Positions 23,380 to 33,440 of a stretch of DNA of 64,000 nucleotides are shown one piece after another (position 1 is the stretch's first letter; every line of letters starts with the position of its first letter). The notes under the pieces are model-generated. The model saw nothing but the letters and a program-made list of their open reading frames with translations, was not told the DNA's origin and made no database searches. Position numbers and translations under genes: made by a program. The stretch lies in contig CP136064.1 of assembly GCA_032622095.1 (NCBI GenBank), positions 135,477,129 to 135,541,128 on the forward strand. Direction: 5' to 3'. Origin of the DNA: Siphonodentalium dalli (lineage: Eukaryota > Mollusca > Scaphopoda > Gadilida > Siphonodentaliidae).

Positions 23380-24620
23380 ATTGCTCATCACACAAATTTA
23401 ACTTCTTCTCAAAGTTGAGCTACAGTGTCATTGACACTTTCATTTGAGACATTAAAGAACGAAATATGTCGTTACACCATTAATGATCATTAATACATAA
23501 TTTGTGTTTATGAAAGTCTGGTACAGACAGTTTGTTTCCAGTACATATTCATTGGAACGTAAACAATTATTCTCTGACAAATCATGTTAATATTGCCTTT
23601 CGTTACTGGTTTCCTTGACTCACATATCTCTCACTTCTTAATACTTATAATTAAAACAAATGTTCTGTGTTTTGTGTCACTTCTTAATAGCATTCTGTAT
23701 TCTGCTATTGAAAAGAAAAACAGTTGTAGTATACCTTAAAGGTATGAAGGCCTTGGTGGGTATCATGTGAACATATTTCCACCGCTACAAACGAAATAAT
23801 ATTCAAATATAGACAGACTTTGTTAATATACAAATGAGAAATATCTCATAAACATTATGTTATAGTCGTAAATTTGCCGACTGTTATGTAAACAAAGCAA
23901 AAGTTACTTTCCTGGTGTTTCTTTATTATTATGATGGTAAACATAAAGAGCGTTCTTTGTTGCTCAATTCCTTATTTGGAAATAATAAAGAGCGTTTTAT
24001 ACCATTTGTGTGTGATTAGCCAGTAGCATTATGCTGCCTTCTATAACACAATCAGACTCTTGTTTAGGTAAAATTTAGTAGGTCTTTATGTAAGCATGAT
24101 GTTTAAGGGATTACAGTGCTCATGAAACAACAAAACTCTATCGGAAAGCCACCCCTATTGTGATCACAATAATCCAAGTCCGATAAAAATCGCGTAATAA
24201 TTAAGCCGAGAAATAAATAAATAATACCGCCACCGGTTGTCGGCTATCTCCGTCGCAAAACCTCGCATGACGTCAAGCGAGGTAACTAATTAAAAACACG
24301 GAATCGGAGTTATTTGTGTCTACCTATATGACGATGGAAAATCCGGAATAGACATCAGCTCGTGAGCGTGATGGAATTACTGCGGGGCATATCAATAGCA
24401 TTGTGTACACATGGTTAATTGTCATCGCGCGGTGAGTTATATTCACTTGTGATTTGTCTTAAGCGCTGTTTGGAAAGTTATTGTTTTGACAAAAAAACTA
24501 TAGAAGGCCGATTGAGCGGGGTAGGTAAACACTTTCGTGTCAAAAATAAAGCTTATAAAAAACATGAGCAGGCATGTGAACTCTATTCGGGCGCGTGGTT
24601 CACGATGTTGTTTTAATTTT
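23380..24620. other. Mostly unique non-coding DNA
   Basis: No repeat family or gene recognised apart from the AATAAAGAGCGTT motifs and the CRE palindrome listed separately. Short reading frames here have no recognisable protein features. The region leads into the THAP-like exon. Confidence 0.3.
24261..24282. promoter_or_regulatory. CRE-like palindrome TGACGTCA within inverted arms
   Basis: A perfect TGACGTCA (24268-24275), the consensus for CREB/ATF bZIP factors, is framed by CCTCGC (24261-24266) and its complement GCGAGG (24277-24282). It lies about 360 bases upstream of the THAP-like exon, so a promoter role is plausible but unproven. Confidence 0.4.
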
Positions 24621-24628
24621 CCGTATAT

Positions 24629-24847
24629 ATGCCACGAGTGTCCCGTATTTACAATCATTCATTCGTAACATTGCCATATAAATGCAGTATTTTCGGCTGT
24701 GGTCGGTCTAGTGACTCTCAGTTAGGTATAATGCTGTATTCATTTCCAAACGATGTTCGTTTACGTGCCATTTGGCGGGATTTCTGTGGGAAACCCGTTG
24801 CGCAATCATCAGAAACCGATTACATATACCAAATAAAGAGCGTTTAA
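24629..24847 (+). CDS. THAP-type zinc-finger exon or fragment
   Basis: The 72-codon frame contains KCSIFGCGRSS, a C-x4-C pair, followed by YSFPNDVRLRAIW. The FP-D and W spacing is characteristic of the N-terminal half of THAP DNA-binding domains. The second zinc pair (C-x2-H) is not in this frame, so either it lies in a later exon or the domain is truncated. The frame runs into an AATAAAGAGCGTT motif at its end. THAP domains occur in host transcription factors and in P-element-like transposases, and this fragment cannot tell which. The start at 24629 is simply the first ATG; the domain itself begins near 24680. Confidence 0.5.
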   Translation: MPRVSRIYNHSFVTLPYKCSIFGCGRSSDSQLGIMLYSFPNDVRLRAIWRDFCGKPVAQSSETDYIYQIKSV

Positions 24848-26049
24848 TTTGACAAGTCAGTCATGGTTACGAATACATACAATTGCAGTTAAAGTGGAGA
24901 GTATGTTGAATACATCACGATAACAACTATTCTTAGTCGATTCCCCATTTCCTTCACCATGGCTCCATAAAGAGCGTTCCATGTTAAGAGTTTTCCTAAT
25001 ATGGTACGAATAAAAAGAGTTTAATAAAGCGGAAATTGCTATGACTTGGAAGGATATATAAAGCATGCATATCGGAAGTTCGTGTACATGTATTGACCTG
25101 TATTGGTGTAATCAGTAAAACAAATCACGATGACAACTGTTCTAAGTCGAGTCCCTTTACCTTGACACAATAAAGAGCGTTCACTATTACGATATATTGC
25201 GAATAAAGAGCACTTGAATATGTGATTCCATATTAAACCGGATTATTATCCCTCCTTCAAAAAGTGTTATATATATATGATTGGATGTTTATAACCCTAT
25301 TGTTATGCGTAATTGCCACATAGAGGTCGATTTATGACCTGGATATTCAATAGACCGCATCGCTAGAGTGCTAATTTAATAGGTCAATAACGATGCATAG
25401 ATGTAGTGAATTTCCATCAGTGACAGTCGGCTAGATTGTTTTGGGGTGGGGGAAGCAATATTCCGAAATATATATAAACACCATATTGCCCAAATAATTA
25501 CATGATTCATAACCAAGGAAAAATGAACATATCATATTGGTAATGAATGACTTGATTATAATTGATTAAATCCGACAGCAATAAACCAATTGTGTGTTGT
25601 TTTACCACGTTACGATAATTAAAACGAAACGCTCTTTATTGACACACGACTAATGGCATCTGGAAATTGGAATGTTTACGAGATGATAATTGCCTAATAA
25701 CTGTGCAAGTCTTCGCGTATATATGCAATCTTGATATGCATATATAATATAACTTGGACTATTCCGGTAACGAAAAATATATATAAACACGAGCACCCGT
25801 TTATATAGATAAATGCGCGCAAAACTGAATAATATACGGGCATGGCTTTATAGTAACAACACATCGCGATACATATAATAATAGTAATAATAACACGATA
25901 AAGATCGACATTTAATTACGAGAAAGGCGATGTTTCGGCGAAGTTTTGCATTCGCAGTGTGATAACGCGACAATCGTCAAAGGCCGCGATCGACTGCATG
26001 CAAACTTAAAATACCACCGTCGCGTATCTATGCGTTGTCAATGAGTTAC

Positions 26050-26119
26050 CACGTGATCGATCACGTGCTATGCTTCTGTTTACATGTGACAATCACGTGA
26101 TCGGGCTGATGATCACGTG
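26050..26119. promoter_or_regulatory. Cluster of four CACGTG boxes
   Basis: CACGTG occurs at 26050-26055, 26062-26067, 26094-26099 and 26114-26119. The first two form an 18-base perfect palindrome, CACGTGATCGATCACGTG. The third and fourth are embedded in ATCACGTGAT and ATCACGTGAC. CACGTG is the core bound by bHLH-zipper factors (MYC/MAX, USF, MITF/TFEB). Four sites in 70 bases is far above chance in AT-rich DNA. The target gene is not visible in the window. Confidence 0.5.
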
Positions 26120-26992
26120 ACTTCGTCTACAACAAAATCTTCGGCTAACTTCGGAATTTTTTTGAATCGTTATAAAAATAACGATTGGCGGCCGAATATT
26201 AGATTATATGCGCCCAATGGACATTTTATATATATATATTATCGGTATATTGAAAGAAAATAATATTGTTTTTTTCAGGACCGTATTCCTTTAAGGGATA
26301 GTGATCGTATATTTGAACCAAAATGTATGCGTTTTAATATTGATCTGTTTACGGTGTTTGGAACAAATATTTTCGACAACTAAACCCTCTCGTCCCTTTT
26401 ATATAATTAATATAACATCCCTCATCCAATAATCTCCAAATTGCATATCTAATTTCAATCCTAGTTACACGTCACACCGCCCCTCATCATTTGCCAATTG
26501 TACACCCTTTTTTGCTGCTTCTGTTGCAACTGCTCAATTTCTTTAAAAATTATTGAAAAAATGGTCCTCCGGCCTGCGACATTTACCTCCGATTTAGTTT
26601 TTTCGATCATCGGTCCACACCAAAATTGAGCACACGTCCCTATATAATATACCTATTTAAACCGAGTATACACGGTGGTGTAATAGAAGAACCATTAATT
26701 TAACCGTAACCGTAGCATATTTCCACGTATACGTGTACGTTTTCACGACAAATCCCCGCTGATCAGTTATTAATGAACCAAACAATTAACATGTCAACAC
26801 ACTCTGGCCCGCCAATGCTACAGTGTATAAACGTAACGGGGCAAATATGCATATTATATTGACAGCTAACGAGAACATTCATCACCAATAATCTGCTCAC
26901 CCCTTTCAGTCGATACGATAGAAACTAAACGATTTGTTACTTCTAATTACCCGTACTTAATTACACTACTTGCGTGTTAATAAAGTACGACA

Positions 26993-27008
26993 CCCCCCCC
27001 CCCCCCCC
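26993..27008. repeat. Poly-C tract
   Basis: A homopolymer of about 16 C residues. The length is likely variable and prone to sequencing error. Confidence 0.9.
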
Positions 27009-27389
27009 AATCACAACTAAAGGTGAAACATGGGATTTAGAACATTAATATTCACTCTTACACAGTTCCACATTCAAGGTGTGTCTTGTGTAATCGTATG
27101 TCAGTTGTAACGTTGTGAAACCGCAACCGAACTGAATTATTCTATTGCTAAATAGTTCATGGGTGACCTGATGCATGCATCTTAGTTTTCTTGTAATATC
27201 CTGCTGAGGGATCGCCAGGAGTTCGTAGGGCGAGACAAACACAAGAGAACACCTGGATGCGTACAAGTGATCACACAGAATGGCGAAGATCTAATCGCCT
27301 GCTCGAAACGACCGCCACCAATCTACAAAAAAAACTGAGGACAATCCAATCGAGGTCACCAATTGAGGCCAATCCAATCGAGGTCACAA

Positions 27390-27530
27390 CAACAAGAATC
27401 AAAAAATGCTTACATTTTTTTCTTTTTTTTTTCTCTCTCACAATAAAGGCAACAATATGAGGGATTAAGGGGAGGACCACTCGGTCCTTCCGACAATCCT
27501 GGGCTAGCCCCCCGAACCACTCATTTCTCT
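27390..27530 (+). mobile_element. 3' remnant of an ORF1-only element
   Basis: The conserved tail is present: an AATAAAGGC signal near 27443, then TGAGGGATTAAGGGGAGG and GGTCCTTCCGACAATCC, ending ...CACTCATTTCTCT. The coding part is missing or unrecognisable upstream, so the copy is 5'-truncated. It abuts the last ten bases of repeat A (CAGAAATCAT, 27531-27540), followed by segment B. Confidence 0.6.
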
Positions 27531-27850
27531 CAGAAATCATACTGGACTGACAGCGCTCGTCGTGATAAGTCGCACAAAGAATTCTCTCCCGACTCCAGCT
27601 GAACAAAGCAATCTCGTCTCTACGACACCACCTGCTTAATTAGCTCTGCGCCGGACACCTCACAGTGGACAATAGGACCAATTATCTTGCTCTGCGCCGG
27701 ACACCTCACAGTGGACAATAGGACAATTATCTTGCTTCGATACGGCTATACCTGGTTACCCGTGTTATTCGGCGACCCGCTGATAAGTATTTATCATATA
27801 AATACTTTTTCTAAAAACCTTAAACCAACTCGACGTGCGATTTCCCTGCG
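27531..27850. other. Uninterrupted B-C segment (empty LINE site)
   Basis: Matches 11600-11822 joined directly to 15134-15226. The junction reads GGCTATACCTGGTTACCCG near 27742-27760 and shows the target before the LINE at 11823-15133 inserted. The only shared bases at the two LINE junctions are CT (11821-11822 and 15134-15135), so the target duplication is at most about 2 bases. Confidence 0.8.
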
Positions 27851-27959
27851 CTCCTGTTGCGCAAATTCTAGTATAAAAAGTGCGTCTATTTCAGACAAAG
27901 TTCAAACAGTAAATGTGACCAGCCAAGACATAGAAACCGCTAATATCATATTACCAATA

Positions 27960-30340
27960 TGACAACACCAGTCGAACATGATTACCTTTCAAAGCAATAA
28001 CACCGGGCACCATGTTAAGGACAACCACAGGCACGCACACCATGGATAAATACACGGTGAAAAGAACGGCGTTTTTTGGTACGGTTATATCTGACATATA
28101 CCCATGGTTATATATAAACGGGCTACGAGCATCTGACTGCTAGTCTATAAATGCAGCAAAACAGATAAATATGGAGACGCGCTATTTAACATAATAGAAG
28201 AAACGGAACTGGTTCTTCTAAACAACAAAGGCATAGCCACTCACTACGACAAAAAATAAAACAAACTCATGGGACATGCTAGACTATGCACTAGCCACCC
28301 CATCGATAGCGAAAACAATAAATAAATGCAAAATTGGCTTCGATGTAGGTAGTGAGCACTACCCAATCGAACTCTACATTAATAATGCAAAACCACAAAC
28401 AAATAAAGACATCATCAAACGCAACCTAAAAAATGCAGACTGGACTAAATTCAGGGATTACATAAACGTACATTTGAATCAAAAGGATATATAATCCCCT
28501 AAGGATATTGATATAGCAGCGAACGCAATTTCCGATACTTTAAAAAATGCCATCGACATTGCGTGCCCAAAAAGCGTATAAAACAGAACACATAGAGAGT
28601 ATCAAAAGCAACACTGGAACTAATTCGCCTCAAACGCAAAACATGCAGATTAATGCAAAAACATCCACACGATAAGGCTTATAAAACCATGTATAATAAC
28701 CTATCCAGACAAGTCAAAACAGAAAAACGTGAATCATGGGAACGCATAACCACAGAGCTAGGCGACAGAAACCTAGAAAACAATTTTGGAAAACATGTAA
28801 AATTCTAACAGGCCAAATCAAACAAGAACGACAAACCGCTTAAAGACGCGAATGACGATTCCTTTACAAGTGAGTCTGACAAAGCCCGCATCTTCGCCAC
28901 CTCACTACAAACAATTCACCAAACCCACAAAGGTCACACATTTTGCGAAAAATTCAGAACCGAAGTAATTAACCACATTAAAGATAGTAAGCATACATTT
29001 GTGCACTTAAACAACCCCATTATGGAACACGTTGACGACAACGCACTCGCAAAATAAATCTCTACCCAGGAAATACTAGACTGCCTCAAACGAGCTAAAC
29101 CCAATAAAGCTTCAGGCGAGGATGAAATTACCTTCGGCATTATCAAACAGGGACCGGACGCCCTTTTCAATAGACTTAAAGTTATTTATAACAAATGTTT
29201 ACAACACGGCTATTTTCCGAAAGGGTGGAAATCCGCGATAGGTGTCATGATCCCCAAACCAGGCAAAGACCACTCAATCGCGACCAACTTCAGGCCCATT
29301 AGTCTGCTCCAAACGATCGGCAAACTTTTTGAAAGTATAATCAGCACTCGGCTTTCCGAATATCTTGAAAATCAAAACTTCTTCAATAAATTTCTAGGAG
29401 CCTACAGAAGGGGACATTTACCGCTTAGTTGAAGACATGCGCACGGCATTAAACCGGGGCTGGTATGGGGCTGCAACCTTCCTCGACGTCGAAAAAGCCT
29501 TTGACTCAGTATGGCATCATGGACTTCGCTATAAACTCAAGACCACTACTAGTATCCCAACAAAAATGCTAAGACTACTCTCTTCATTTTTAATGAAAAG
29601 AACAATCAAAGTCAGAATAGGTGACGAAATATCGGATAGTGTAAATCTCAATGCAGGAACTCCCCAAAGACAGTACTCAGCCCGCTACTATTTCTAATCT
29701 ATGTCAACGATATACCCAATAACCCGGTTTATAATGTACAAATATGGCAATTCGCGGACGACTTGGGCGCTGGACCACGGGAGGTAGCCCGAAGCAACTA
29801 GAAAAAAGGCTCCAAAAACAACTGAACGACCTCGAGAGCTGGTGCTCTAAATGGCGCATCAAATTAAACGCGAAAAAAACGCAATTAATTATTTTTAAAA
29901 GAAAGCGCGCGAATCCTAAAATCAAACTTTCTATTTTTAATGAGCATTTTGAGCAATCCCAAGAAGCCACAATTTTAGGCATAACATTAGACCACCGACT
30001 AAATTTCAAAGCTCATATCGGCAACATCGCAACCAAGGCCAAACAAAGAATAGGACTGCTCAGAATGCTCAGAGGCACCACCTGTGGACTTAATCCCGAA
30101 ACTTTAATTAAACTCTATAAACAATACATCAGACCAATTATGGAATACGGAGCAATAATAACGGCTAACCTACCCAAAGCAACGATAAATAAACTTCAAA
30201 TTATTCAAAACTCAGCGCTGAGAATGGCACTCCAAGAAAATTATCGTACCCCAATCAGGGCACTTCACGAATCCGCAGATATATATCCTCTGAGCGATAG
30301 ACATTTTAGCAGCAAATAATCTCATTAGACTACAAGGGAG
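27960..30340 (+). pseudogene. Decayed APE-type LINE ORF2
   Basis: Successive frames give an endonuclease C-terminal half (ETELVLLNNKGIATHYD near 28210; WDMLDYALATPSIA and SEHYPIELYI near 28270-28375). They continue with reverse transcriptase blocks MIPKPGKDHS...FRPISLL (from 29247), FLDVEKAFDSVWH (about 29482-29520), FADD at 29751-29762 and LGITLDHRLNFKAHI (about 29973-30016), then a C-terminal region to 30320. Stops and frame changes occur at about 28250, 28494, 29057, 29432 and 29697. It is a different family from the LINEs at 11.8 and 39.2 kb. The first half of the endonuclease is not recognisable; segment B-C may be its leader. Confidence 0.8.
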
Positions 30341-30469
30341 CACTTTAATAGAAGAATTGGAACTCCGCACACTACTATTAACGAAACGATAAATCTACGG
30401 AAACCACTCTACAAGTACAAACACGCGATACTTTTGTGGTTCCATATAAACGTCTCATCTCCAACTGGT

Positions 30470-30760
30470 ACCTGCCCCCAGGCTCGGTAACCGCGGCTAT
30501 GCATCGGTTTCTGAGAGTGGTCTTACCCTGCCGTTGGCTAGACTGTCAGTGGGGACTAGGTGCACTTTGTAACTTTATATATATCAATAAAACAAATCGA
30601 ATAACGACAACAGCCTCCAGGCTCGGTAACCGTGGTTATGCATCGGTACCTGAGAGTAGCCTTACCCAGCCGTTGGCCATATTATCAGTTAGGGATAAGT
30701 GCATCGAGCAAACTTTATATTTAATTAAATTTAACAATACGACAAATCAAATTGCGGCAA
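30470..30760. repeat. Two ~135-bp tandem units after the LINE
   Basis: The block CCAGGCTCGGTAACCG ... TGCATCGGT...CTGAGAGT ... TTACCC(T/A)GCCGTTGGC occurs at about 30478 and again at about 30615. Each copy ends in a TTTATAT-rich stretch and ACAAATC. The position directly downstream of the decayed LINE suggests tandem 3'-terminal repeats of that element. Confidence 0.6.
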
Positions 30761-31780
30761 AGTAACCGAATTAACTACGAGTACCCCCTCTCTACCATTT
30801 CAGATACCACAACACCAAGATTCATCCGCCTCTTCAACATCATCTCAGCGACGCCAAATACACCTCCTGAAAACAACAAAAGACCAAGACAAGAAAACAG
30901 ACCAAGACACTGTCATCAACCCCTCCACACCAACGACATCACCAACACCCATACAGATCATTCATGTTTCAGACGACGGGATGTAAGCTATCTGAGAGAC
31001 GCCCATATAGCCCGTCCCCACACAGCACTGACTCCTCCCAATGTCAACAACAAGACACAAGACAAAGACCAAAGACAAAGAACAAACCACCTACCACCAA
31101 CAGCTTCCTGTTTCCTGCTTCGGGGGCATGAGAACCAACAACGCTCTTCAGCGACAAGCCAGAATCCAACAAGCGGGTTGTAGGGGAGGGCATACTGCCC
31201 TACCAAATCTTCCCGGGAATCATCCCAAACTCCAAATTGATGTTTCATCATTAGTCATCATCACATTCGTTATCAGCAGTCGGACCTCCAGAGAGCTTGG
31301 ATCGCCACCTCTCAGGATGAACTCGCCACCGTTAATACCAATTAATGTCACTAATATGCTGGACGCCATGCATGTCACGCCTTGTCTGAGCTGGTCACTT
31401 CATGCTCACAAAGGCGGATACCAGCTGGTTCTGGATTTCCAAACCGGCCCGGCACAGCTCTTTTCATGGCTCCCTACTGGACCGGAAAATACCAGATCAG
31501 CACGGAGGACCCCTCTGACTTCGTTCCGAAGACTCTGGAATATACCGAGTCGGAGACTTCGCCCTCAACCAAAACAAAAGCCACCGGATCCATGAGAGGA
31601 AGCGACATAGACTGGGAAGACCAAGATGTTTAAATAGCACCATTGAAGATATTTTCGCCAATATGCCACCATCATCTCCAGAATCATCGTCCTGTGAGTC
31701 ATCACCACCAAAGAAGAAACGAAAGGAAGCAAAAAAGAGAAAGAAAAAGAAAAAGAAAAAATCCCTTAACAGCTAGAAGC
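30752..31780 (+). pseudogene. Decayed ORF1 unit pair (type B ORF1 at 31319-31780)
   Basis: 31155-31230 carries the tail seen in other units (GCGGGTTGTAGGGGAGGGC ... CTACCAAATCTTCCCGGG). It is followed by a new leader and a type B ORF1. The N-terminus includes LSWSLHAHKGGYQLVLDF (about 31390-31440), close to the unit at 48.4 kb. The C-terminus in another frame is SSPPKKKRKEAKKRKKKKK, ending at a stop near 31780. The middle is frameshifted. The upstream frame at 30752-31183 (Pro/Thr/Arg-rich) may be the end of a preceding unit, which would make this a head-to-tail pair as in the 46-49 kb array. Confidence 0.55.
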
Positions 31781-31890
31781 CCACTTCAACCGACCCTCCT
31801 GAGCCACGACCTAGATATATGGTACCTACAAATCCAAAGAAAATTCAAGTCAGGGCGTAAGGGCGATCTTCGGATGAGCCCACCACCGTA

Positions 31891-31912
31891 CTCGTGCCGC
31901 CCTTCGGGCGGG
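31891..31912. other. GC-rich hairpin
   Basis: GTGCCGCCC pairs with GGGCGGGCAC around a TTC loop, with one bulged G. It is isolated in non-coding DNA with no known role. Confidence 0.4.
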
Positions 31913-32189
31913 CACGCAAATCCTGTCACTGCTGTTTCCTAAATTTGTCAATTGACAGAACAGGGATGGGTAGGTTCATTAATAGAATTTACTTACAATC
32001 AAATGGTTATTCTAGTCAGGTCACTGCTGCTCCCACCCAAACAACTTACTCCATAAATAGCACCATTACCTTCTAATTATATCAGAAAATATATCCAGGT
32101 TGGTTCAGATACAATGCTGACCTGTGGGATAAATATTGATCCTGATAATTAATTCACTAATTGAAAATGAAAATGAATCCAACAAATAG

Positions 32190-32790
32190 AATAGAATAAC
32201 TTTATTTGCCAATCATAGGCGCCTTTGCAGGCAGTGAATTAGGGTGATATACACAGTATATCAAATTAAAAAAACAGTTATGATTTTGATGATTGAAAGT
32301 TAAGTACTACTTGTACAATTGGAAAATGGGACATATACATAACAATTTCAGTGTAATACGGAACAATGTGCAGTATATTAACATATTATATTGATAAGGA
32401 AACAATTTATGAGATAATAAAGGTTTGCATCGTGTGCATGCCAAGGTAATAGTTTTTCCTCAAACTGTGCTTGCTGGAGTGTCAGTCAGAATTAGGGACC
32501 TAGCAGAAAATAGCCATTTCATTACAGAGGTGTCCTCGGAGCTCATGAACCATATTAACTTACTGCTATCATCTAATACCTTGATATTAGTATATTTATG
32601 TATTATTTGAGTCAAAAGAAGCTTGCGCACATTCTCCAGCATTGGACATTTCATCATGAAGTGTTGCTCATCTCCAACTTCTAGTTTACATAATTCGCAC
32701 GTAGATTCCAGTTTGAAAACCACATGTAATAAATAGCCATTCCTAATAAAAACTGTCTTGCCTTGCAAGCAATTTGCTCAAATCATCTAC
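32190..32790 (-). pseudogene. 3' fragment of a LINE
   Basis: The minus-strand frame at 32768-32460 ends an ORF2 with the zinc-knuckle block CELCKLEVGDEQHFMMKC. It is followed by a 3' untranslated part with AAATAAAGTTATTCTATTCT (complement of about 32188-32210), a typical LINE 3' end. The reverse transcriptase and everything upstream are missing, so this is a strongly 5'-truncated copy. Confidence 0.65.
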
Positions 32791-33440
32791 TAGAATTTCT
32801 AAATTTTGTGTAATTAGTTTAAACATGCTGTTCATATTAAAGTTGTAACATCCTCCATTGGAGGGATACATGTGAGCTGAGTCACGTCAGACTCAGCCAA
32901 TGGTTGGAACTACTGGAGGTTCAATAACATTAACTAAATATCCATCTGAAATGTATGATATATTCCATTATGAAATTCAAGGCTCAGAAATTTGTCTTTT
33001 GAATGTGATTGATAAAATAATAAAAACTCACTGTTCTGAGTTTCTGTTATCTCTGCCTTCTGTTCAGTTGCTACAGTATAACTATAACTGATTGACTCTT
33101 CTGTAGATCTATGTGTAAGCTGTACCGAGTGTCCACTGGTCAATTGCAATCTGGAGATTAATAGCTGTAAATATAAACATAATTCATACCAGGTGTGGGA
33201 TAAATCATTATAGTTATACACTTTACTGTCTTTAGTTTAGACTGTTTTATGTTTACAGTTTAGTAGGGTCATTATGAATACCAAACACAACCGAACACAA
33301 CCGAAAACAAGTTAAAATGAAAGTGTCAATGACAATGTAGCTCAACTTGAAAAGGGAATTATTTAATGTATTACACTCAATGGAGCGATTAGGAATGCAG
33401 TTGAAATGTCTAAGTAATACTAGATTATCAACATGAAGAG
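32791..33440. other. Non-coding, no feature recognised
   Basis: AT-rich DNA without a recognisable gene or repeat family. Small frames on both strands have no domain signature. Confidence 0.3.

Larger units (their letters stand above)
23943..25640. repeat. Recurring AATAAAGAGCGTT motif
   Basis: The 12-13-base word occurs at 23943-23954, 23984-23996, 24832-24844, 24967-24978 and 25169-25181 on the plus strand and at 25628-25640 on the minus strand. A variant ending in GCAC lies near 25202. A further minus-strand copy is at 52722-52734. Two of the sites (24967, 25169) lie in a ~200-base tandem duplication; the others have unrelated flanks. The word contains an AATAAA polyadenylation signal. 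Its role is unknown. Confidence 0.7.
24850..27290. other. Non-coding, lower-repeat region
   Basis: No protein-coding exon recognised downstream of the THAP-like frame. Holds the CACGTG cluster, the poly-C tract and part of the AATAAAGAGCGTT set. A ~200-base tandem duplication is visible by comparing about 24915-24980 with about 25125-25185. The segment 25700-26200 is comparatively rich in CG words for this window. Confidence 0.35.
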
